In this document: one piece after another, positions 15,677 to 20,468 of the stretch
Layout of the letters: every line of letters starts with the position of its first letter
Position numbering within the stretch: the stretch's first letter is position 1
From: QHWT01 sp046734675
GTDB taxonomy: Bacteria; Acidobacteriota; Vicinamibacteria; Vicinamibacterales; 2-12-FULL-66-21
Assembly: GCA_046734675.1 (NCBI GenBank)
Contig: JBKPRU010000062.1
Coordinates: 1 to 20,468 of the forward strand
Reading direction: 5' to 3'
DNA length: 20,468 bases
The notes under the pieces: generated by a model
The model's input: only the letters and a program-made list of their open reading frames with translations
Told to the model about the DNA's origin: nothing
Database searches by the model: none
Position numbers and translations under genes: made by a program

Positions 15677-16575
15677 ACGTAAGGAAGTGCGAACGCGAGC
15701 GGTTCGAGCACGTCGCTCGTCTCCGGTGGCAGCATCACCTGCTCCATGGGGCCGAACGCGAAATCACGCAGCAGCCGCTTCAGCCGCGCTTCTGTTTGAT
15801 CGAGATTGCGATAGTGGCGGAACCGTCCGAGCGCGGACGTCCCGAGCCGCGGTTGTTCGGGATCGATCTCCCACGGGTGCAGATAGAACACCGCCGGACG
15901 GAGCTCCTCCTGATTGAGGCGCGCGATGCCGCGGCTGGTCCACCAGTACGGCAGGATGCGGAAGTACCCGCCTCCCCCGACCGGCATGTTCCACGGTCCG
16001 ACGCGCACGGTCGACCCTGGAACTTCCATGATCGTGCCGTGGGTACGTTCGATCGGATAGGGATGCCGCGGCGAGATCGGAATCCCGTAACGGTCGTGAT
16101 GGATCGGGAAGATGCTCGCGTCGTACTCGAAGCCCTCCTCGATCAGCACGTCGATCGCCCACAACGAGTGCGGCGTGATCGAGTAGCTCGGGGCGCGGTA
16201 GCCGCGGACGTGGCGTCCGGTCATGGCCTCGAGCGCGAATTTCGAGCGGCGCACGTCCTCGCGGAAGGTGCGCGCCGTCAGGTCGTAGACGAGGCGATGG
16301 CCAAAGCCGTGCGACGCGATTTCGTGACCGCGTGCAGCGATTCGGCGCACCAGCCCCTGATGCCGCTCCGCGACCCATCCGAGAATGAAGAAAGTGGCCG
16401 TGACGTCCGCCTCGTCGAAGAGATCGAGGAGGCGATCCGTGTTTCGCACGACACGGCTCTCCAGCGACTCCCAGCGATGCCGCGGGACGACGCCGTCGAA
16501 GACGCTGACGTGGAAGTAATCTTCCACGTCAATCGTCATCGCGTTGACGATTTGCGCGCGCGCGCGGCCTGACAT
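15670..16575 (-). CDS. Polysaccharide deacetylase, XrtA/PEP-CTERM locus subfamily (NodB fold plus DUF3473)
   Basis: Metal-dependent carbohydrate esterase family 4 enzyme that removes N-acetyl groups from a polysaccharide or its precursor. The 301-residue product has the catalytic Asp region TIDVEDYFHV (14-23), the metal-binding SHGFGHRLVYD (88-98) and GYRAPSYSI (125-133). A C-terminal DUF3473-type part contains FYLHPWEID (230-238) and RHYRNLDQTEARLKRLL (253-269). This architecture is typical of the TIGR03006 group next to exosortase A. The ATG at 16575 shares its A with the TGA of the upstream sugar-transferase gene (TGATG), which marks this start over the open frame that continues upstream. 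No signal peptide is visible, so it probably acts inside the cell. Partners in other XrtA loci often include an ExeA-like ATPase, which is absent here. Confidence 0.92.
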   Translation of the reverse strand: MSGRARAQIVNAMTIDVEDYFHVSVFDGVVPRHRWESLESRVVRNTDRLLDLFDEADVTATFFILGWVAERHQGLVRRIAARGHEIASHGFGHRLVYDLTARTFREDVRRSKFALEAMTGRHVRGYRAPSYSITPHSLWAIDVLIEEGFEYDASIFPIHHDRYGIPISPRHPYPIERTHGTIMEVPGSTVRVGPWNMPVGGGGYFRILPYWWTSRGIARLNQEELRPAVFYLHPWEIDPEQPRLGTSALGRFRHYRNLDQTEARLKRLLRDFAFGPMEQVMLPPETSDVLEPLAFALPYVW

Positions 16576-17951
16576 CAGCGCCCCCGGTGCAGAACGACCG
16601 TCTTGACGGTCTCGAAGATGATGAACAGATCCAGACGCAGTGAGAGGTTCTTGATGTAGAAGAGATCGTGCTGCAGCTTCTCCATCGTGTCCTCGACGCT
16701 CGCCGTGTAGGTGTAGCGCACCTGCGCCCAGCCGGTGAGGCCGGGTTTTACGACGTGCCGCAGTCTGTAGAGTGGAATCTGCTTCGCGAGCTCCTGCACG
16801 AACTCCGGCCGCTCGGGCCGCGGTCCGACCAGGCTCATGTTGCCGATCAGGATGTTCCAGAGCTGCGGCAGCTCGTCGAGCCGCGTGCGCCGCAGGATGT
16901 TGCCGATCTTCGTGATCCGCGGATCGCCGGGCACGGACCACACCGCTCCGGTGCCGCGCTCGGCGTCGTTGCGCATCGACCGCAGCTTGTAGACGCGAAA
17001 GACGCGTCCGTTCTGGCCGACGCGCAGCTGGCTGTAGATCGCCGGTCCCGGTGAGGTCAACATGATGGCCGCCGCGAGCAGCAGCAAAATCGGAAGCGCA
17101 ATGACGAGCGCCACTCCGGCGATCAGGACTTCAATCGCGCGCTTGACGAGCAATGTCGTCCGGCTCTTCTTGAAGCCGTCCGAGAACACGAGCCAGCTCG
17201 GTCGGAGGTTCTCGAGTGCGATCTTGCCGGTGCACTCCTCGTAGACCGACGCGAGATCGGCGAACGTGACGCCCCGGAGCTTCATCTCCAGCAGCTTGTC
17301 CATCGGCAGCTTGCCGCGTGCATCGGCGAGATTGACGACCACGCGATCGACGGCGTGCGCGCGGACGATGGCCGGCAGATCTTCGAACGCGCCCAGCGAC
17401 TGCAGCGCCGAGTCGCCCGGCGTCGCCTCGACGAAGCCGACGACTTCGACGGCGTTGTCGCCGCGCTCCGCGAGTTCGCGCTCGAAGTTGTGCGCGGTGG
17501 CGCTTCTGCCGACCAGCAGCAGCCGCTCGCGCGGCCCGACCTGGACCGTCGCCCAGCGGAACGCCAGGCGCCATCCCATCAGCGACGCACCGACAATGGC
17601 TGCGGTCAGGACGAACACGCCGCGCCCGACCACGAGGTCGGGGAAGCGCGCGTAGACGATCGCCAGCAGAATCGAGGTGGCGCCGAGTGCCTGCAGCAGC
17701 CGCACCAACATCTGGCGCAGGTCGCGCAGCATCCGCGGGTCGTCGTACAGATCGCCGTAGTACAGACAGATCTGACAGACGTAGCCAATGAGCAGCACCT
17801 TCGGCAGCAGGTGCGCCAGCGTCGCGAGCGACCAGGTGGAGCCCAGCACCACGTAGGTGCTGAGTGTGACCGCGGCCATGATCAGCGCGGTCTCAGACAG
17901 AATCAGCGCGCTCGCGCGCCACGTGACCGGTTGCATCAGCCCCTTGGCCAT
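16575..17951 (-). CDS. Polyprenyl-phosphate sugar phosphotransferase, PEP-CTERM/exosortase-associated type (TIGR03013-like)
   Basis: Initiating enzyme of exopolysaccharide assembly: it moves a sugar-1-phosphate from a nucleotide sugar to undecaprenyl phosphate at the inner membrane. The product has 458 residues. Four N-terminal membrane segments lie at about 15-37, 46-66, 84-103 and 110-130. A CoA-binding-like Rossmann region (RERLLLVGRS, 141-150) follows, with a fifth hydrophobic segment at about 274-298. The catalytic bacterial sugar transferase domain holds YKLRSMRNDAE (321-331), LDELPQLWNILIGNMSLVGP (358-377) and KPGLTGWAQVRY (402-413). The layout matches the WbaP/EpsB_2-type enzymes. The ATG at 17951 begins three bases after the kinase stop codon, with AGCAGG just upstream, and its TGA overlaps the deacetylase ATG. 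The first sugar cannot be read from sequence. Confidence 0.93.
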   Translation of the reverse strand: MAKGLMQPVTWRASALILSETALIMAAVTLSTYVVLGSTWSLATLAHLLPKVLLIGYVCQICLYYGDLYDDPRMLRDLRQMLVRLLQALGATSILLAIVYARFPDLVVGRGVFVLTAAIVGASLMGWRLAFRWATVQVGPRERLLLVGRSATAHNFERELAERGDNAVEVVGFVEATPGDSALQSLGAFEDLPAIVRAHAVDRVVVNLADARGKLPMDKLLEMKLRGVTFADLASVYEECTGKIALENLRPSWLVFSDGFKKSRTTLLVKRAIEVLIAGVALVIALPILLLLAAAIMLTSPGPAIYSQLRVGQNGRVFRVYKLRSMRNDAERGTGAVWSVPGDPRITKIGNILRRTRLDELPQLWNILIGNMSLVGPRPERPEFVQELAKQIPLYRLRHVVKPGLTGWAQVRYTYTASVEDTMEKLQHDLFYIKNLSLRLDLFIIFETVKTVVLHRGR

Positions 17952-17954
17952 TCG

Positions 17955-18722
17955 CTACCTGCTCTTCCCGTAATGGCTCTTGCCGTAATAGCCGTAGTAG
18001 TCGTTGCCGTAGCGGCGCGAGGTTTCCGCGCCGTTGAACACCACGCCGAGAATGCGTTCGCGGCCGACGCTGTCGATCGCCCGTTTGATCAGGTCGTGGG
18101 GACTGTGGCCCGCGCGGACCACGAGCAGCGCGCCGTCCACGAGGCTGCCGAGCAGCCCCGCGTCGGGCAGCAGCCCGATCGGCGGTGTATCGATCAACAC
18201 CCAGTCGAACTGCTCGCGCGCGTCCGTCACGATCCGGCGCATCGTCTCGGAGGTGAGCGCGCCGAGCGGATCGGAGTTGGGCCGTCCCGCGGGGAGCAGC
18301 GTCAGCCGCGGCGCCACCTTGATCAGGTTCGGCGTTTTGGCGCTCTTCGCCTGGATGTGTTCGTTCAGCCCGCGGACGCCCTCGAGATTGAACATCGTGT
18401 TGAGCGTCGGCCGGCGCAGGTCGGCGTCGATGAGCAGCACGCGCCGCTCGTACGATCGCGTCAACGTGAGCGCCAGGTTCGTGGTCGTCAGGCTCTTGCC
18501 TTCGCCGCTGATCGCGCTGGTCACCATGACGACGCGCATCTTCGTGTCGGTCTGCGCGTGGTGCAGGATCGCCGCGAGGCGCCGGTACTGCTCGGTCGCG
18601 ACCGGCAGCATTTCCGCTCCGAACACCTTGCCGGTGAGCGCCGGGTCCAGCAGGTCTTCGGGCGCGCCGGGAGCGTCCTTCAGGGGAAGCAGCGTGCGCG
18701 CGGCTACTATGCTCTCTGCCAT
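17955..18722 (-). CDS. CpsD/CapB-type tyrosine-protein autokinase of exopolysaccharide synthesis
   Basis: Cytoplasmic BY-kinase domain that works with the Wzz-like protein upstream to control polymer length and export. The 255-residue product has Walker A SAISGEGKSLTT (69-80), Walker A' VLLIDADLRRP (95-105) and Walker B VLIDTPP (175-181). The C-terminal tail carries six tyrosines between 238 and 251 (YGNDYYGYYGKSHYGKSR), the sites of autophosphorylation in this family. Kinase and membrane parts are separate proteins, as in Firmicutes and many XrtA loci and unlike proteobacterial Wzc. The ATG at 18722 shares its A with the Wzz-like TGA (TGATG). A GTG three codons earlier is possible but less likely. 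Confidence 0.92.
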   Translation of the reverse strand: MAESIVAARTLLPLKDAPGAPEDLLDPALTGKVFGAEMLPVATEQYRRLAAILHHAQTDTKMRVVMVTSAISGEGKSLTTTNLALTLTRSYERRVLLIDADLRRPTLNTMFNLEGVRGLNEHIQAKSAKTPNLIKVAPRLTLLPAGRPNSDPLGALTSETMRRIVTDAREQFDWVLIDTPPIGLLPDAGLLGSLVDGALLVVRAGHSPHDLIKRAIDSVGRERILGVVFNGAETSRRYGNDYYGYYGKSHYGKSR

Positions 18723-20272
18723 CACAACCACCGTTTCAGGAGTCCGAGCCGCCAGGCCGCACCCGCGGCGGCGGCCGCGGTCGCAACAAAGGCGACGGTG
18801 ACGGTCAGCGCCATTCGCAGGCGCCGGCGCCGCCTCTCCCGAATCGACTCCATGACCGGCAAGACGGCCAGCACCGGAATCTTGAAGGCTTCGAGGAGCT
18901 GCGTTTCGGTCCGGAGCGACGTGTCGCGATACTCGAGCAGCGCCGCGACGGCGATGCCAAGCAGCAGCCCGACGCCGACCCCCACCAGGTTCAACTGCAG
19001 GCGCTTCGGACTGAACGGCCGCTCGGGCACGCGCGCCGGATCGAGCACCTTGAACTGCTCGCCGATCTGCTGCTTCTCGAGGTTCGCCGCGATGTTGGAG
19101 TCTTCCTTCTTCGCCAGCAGCGACTGATAGGTCTTCTGCAGCGTCTCGTAATCGCGGGTCAGCTCCGCCATCTCGGACTCACGCGTCGGCACGGCCTCGA
19201 CGCGGCGCTGGTACTCGGTGACGACGCCGCGCAGGCGGACGGTGTCGGCTTCCTTCGCGCCAATCTGGCGATCGAGCTTGTCGATCTCGTTCTGCGTCTC
19301 CCGCATGCGCCGGACGACAATGCTGTCGGCGACGCGCGCCGGCGCGGGTGCGGCCGTGTTCACCGTCGGGGCCGCCGGGCGCTCGGCTTCGAGCTGCGCG
19401 ACGCGCTTCTTTGCGGCAATCACGTCGGGGTGCGTCGGCTTGAGCCGCCGTTCCAGCGCAGCGAGCTCGTTACGCGCGACCTCGAGCGGATCGGCCGCGT
19501 GTTCTGCGGAATCCGCCGTCGCCGCCGCCGTCACGGGATCGGCGCGCATGTCTGCGAGCGCCCTCTCGAGCACGAGACGTCGATCGCGGTCGCGATTCAG
19601 CGATTCCGACAGCGACTGCAACTGCATCTGCGTCGTTTGAATCACCTGCAGGTTCGACTGCAGCTGCGATGGCAGCTCGCCGATGTAGCGGCGACGGTAC
19701 TCTTCGAGCTTGCGCTCGTGCTCGATGAGCCGGCGCCGCGCGTCTTCCATCTGCGACTCGAGGAACTGGTTGGTGCCCTCGGCGAGGACCTGGCGATCGC
19801 GGACGTTGCCCTCGATGAACATGCCGGCCAGGCGTTCGACGACCTTCTGCGCGATCACCGGGTCGCCCGACACATAGCTGATGCGGAACGTGTCATCCTT
19901 GATCGGCGGTTCGACGTCGATGTCCTTGCGCATCCGCGCGACCACTTCTTCCATCGGCACGCCCTTGCGGAGCTCGGCATACAGATCGAAGTCGACGATA
20001 ATCCGCTCGAGCACCGAGCGGCTGAGGATCTGCTCGCTGATCGATCGCAGGCGATCCTCGATGCGGCTCGTCACCGTCGATCGGATGTAGGTTTCCGGCA
20101 CGCGCTGCGGAACCACGAGAATCAGCGTTTCCGATCGATATCGATTGGGCATCGATCGGGTGACGAGAAATGCCGCGATGCCGAACACGATCACCGGGCA
20201 GATCAGGAGCCACTTCCGGCGCCAGACCGCGTCGATGACGTCCTGCGGCGTGTACCTGTGGCCGGGAATCAT
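18722..20272 (-). CDS. Polysaccharide chain-length determinant, Wzz/GumC family (XrtA-associated type)
   Basis: Inner-membrane co-polymerase that sets exopolysaccharide chain length and activates the tyrosine kinase encoded next. The product has 516 residues. Membrane segment 1 (about 21-38) is followed by the Wzz domain (RYRSETLILV onward). A periplasmic coiled-coil region (about 165-400) is broken by alanine/proline-rich linkers near 245-262 and 298-313. A proline-rich stretch PARVPERPFSPKR (412-424) precedes membrane segment 2 (about 428-447). A third hydrophobic segment lies at about 488-507 after a short cytoplasmic part. The third segment and overall size are as in the TIGR03007 group. 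The ATG at 20272 overlaps the stop codon of the upstream gene (ATGA), and the stop overlaps the kinase start. Confidence 0.92.
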   Translation of the reverse strand: MIPGHRYTPQDVIDAVWRRKWLLICPVIVFGIAAFLVTRSMPNRYRSETLILVVPQRVPETYIRSTVTSRIEDRLRSISEQILSRSVLERIIVDFDLYAELRKGVPMEEVVARMRKDIDVEPPIKDDTFRISYVSGDPVIAQKVVERLAGMFIEGNVRDRQVLAEGTNQFLESQMEDARRRLIEHERKLEEYRRRYIGELPSQLQSNLQVIQTTQMQLQSLSESLNRDRDRRLVLERALADMRADPVTAAATADSAEHAADPLEVARNELAALERRLKPTHPDVIAAKKRVAQLEAERPAAPTVNTAAPAPARVADSIVVRRMRETQNEIDKLDRQIGAKEADTVRLRGVVTEYQRRVEAVPTRESEMAELTRDYETLQKTYQSLLAKKEDSNIAANLEKQQIGEQFKVLDPARVPERPFSPKRLQLNLVGVGVGLLLGIAVAALLEYRDTSLRTETQLLEAFKIPVLAVLPVMESIRERRRRRLRMALTVTVAFVATAAAAAGAAWRLGLLKRWL

Positions 20273-20468
20273 GATCGCCCCATGAGCGGCGCCCAGATGT
20301 CGAGGCCGAACCTCGTGCCGTGCTGCACGCGCCGGTGTGGCACGTCCGGCGGCAGCAGCAGATCATCGGGGAACCGGTGCTGGTAATAGAGATGCTCGAT
20401 GTACAGCTGGAAATGACGGCCCAGCGCGACGCCCGCCCGACCTTCCGCGAGGTAGCTGCGATACGGCG
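20269..20468 (-). CDS. C-terminal part of a probable outer-membrane beta-barrel protein (partial)
   Basis: Only the last 65 or so residues are in the window. The frame ends in IWAPLMGRS. Alternating polar and hydrophobic stretches (RSYLAEGRAGVALGRHFQLY, IEHLYYQHRF and HGTRFGLDIWAPL) with aromatic strand ends look like the last strands of an outer-membrane barrel. The segment LLLPPDVPHRRVQHG would be a loop. It is the upstream neighbour of the Wzz-like gene, with which it overlaps in ATGA, so it belongs to the exopolysaccharide operon. XrtA loci often carry an uncharacterised outer-membrane barrel (TIGR03016-like), and this may be one, but too little is present to decide. Confidence 0.6.
   Translation of the reverse strand, partial: PYRSYLAEGRAGVALGRHFQLYIEHLYYQHRFPDDLLLPPDVPHRRVQHGTRFGLDIWAPLMGRS

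Noticed and set aside
17955..18000. Repeated YYGYYGKSHYGKSR codons as a DNA repeat
   Set aside because: They are the tyrosine-rich tail expected of this kinase family, not a separate repeat element.
17355..19127. Long plus-strand open frame opposite the sugar transferase, kinase and Wzz-like genes
   Set aside because: It spans three real genes on the other strand, has biased composition (many Arg, Gln, His) and no recognisable fold.

Overview
The window looks like part of a chromosome from a high-GC, Gram-negative, menaquinone-using bacterium. An Acidobacteriota lineage (Vicinamibacteria-like) is my best guess, but it is an inference. The Gram-negative reading rests on a TonB-dependent outer-membrane receptor and an outer-membrane export system. 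The rest of the guess rests on GC-rich coding on both strands, the futalosine menaquinone pathway, and an exosortase-A (XrtA/PEP-CTERM) style exopolysaccharide locus. Short palindromes centred on CTGAAG also fit, since I recall such repeats in these genomes but have not verified this. No rRNA, tRNA, CRISPR array, transposase or phage gene was recognised.

Left part (1-3000, minus strand): a cobalamin riboswitch (2786-2970) precedes a BtuB-like TonB-dependent receptor (485-2737). A BtuD/FecE-type ABC ATPase follows and runs off the left edge (1-501). Its reading frame runs into a palindromic repeat just after the LSGGE signature, where the Walker B region should begin, so the gene may be broken.

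Housekeeping part (3007-5977, plus strand): mqnE (menaquinone by the futalosine route), nadA (quinolinate synthase, NAD) and an Fe/Mn superoxide dismutase. The first two products are oxygen-sensitive iron-sulfur enzymes, and sodA follows nadA closely. A hairpin terminator at 6011-6042 ends this block and overlaps the end of the convergent glycosyltransferase gene.

Exopolysaccharide part (6024-20468): a lone minus-strand GT4 glycosyltransferase comes first. A divergent plus-strand operon of three GT4 glycosyltransferases and a methyltransferase (7454-11921) follows, with each gene overlapping the next. An intergenic spacer with a long imperfect inverted repeat comes next. Facing it is a tightly coupled minus-strand operon, listed here in transcription order: C-terminus of a probable outer-membrane beta-barrel protein, Wzz-like chain-length determinant, CpsD-like tyrosine autokinase, polyprenyl-phosphate sugar transferase, DUF3473-type polysaccharide deacetylase, FemAB-like protein, and a large PL26-like (exo-rhamnogalacturonan-lyase-like) protein.

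Several of these match families that accompany exosortase A: the TIGR03006-, TIGR03007-, TIGR03013-, TIGR03019- and TIGR03087-type proteins. The exosortase, the polysaccharide export porin, flippase and polymerase are not in the window. A plausible flow is as follows. The sugar transferase loads the first sugar on the lipid carrier, the GT4 enzymes extend it, and the methyltransferase, deacetylase and FemAB-like protein modify it. The Wzz/kinase pair controls chain length, and the lyase-like protein may trim or recycle polymer. The lyase-like protein as the last gene of such an operon is the most unusual element. No stretch over 300 bases lacks a gene or a recognised regulatory element.
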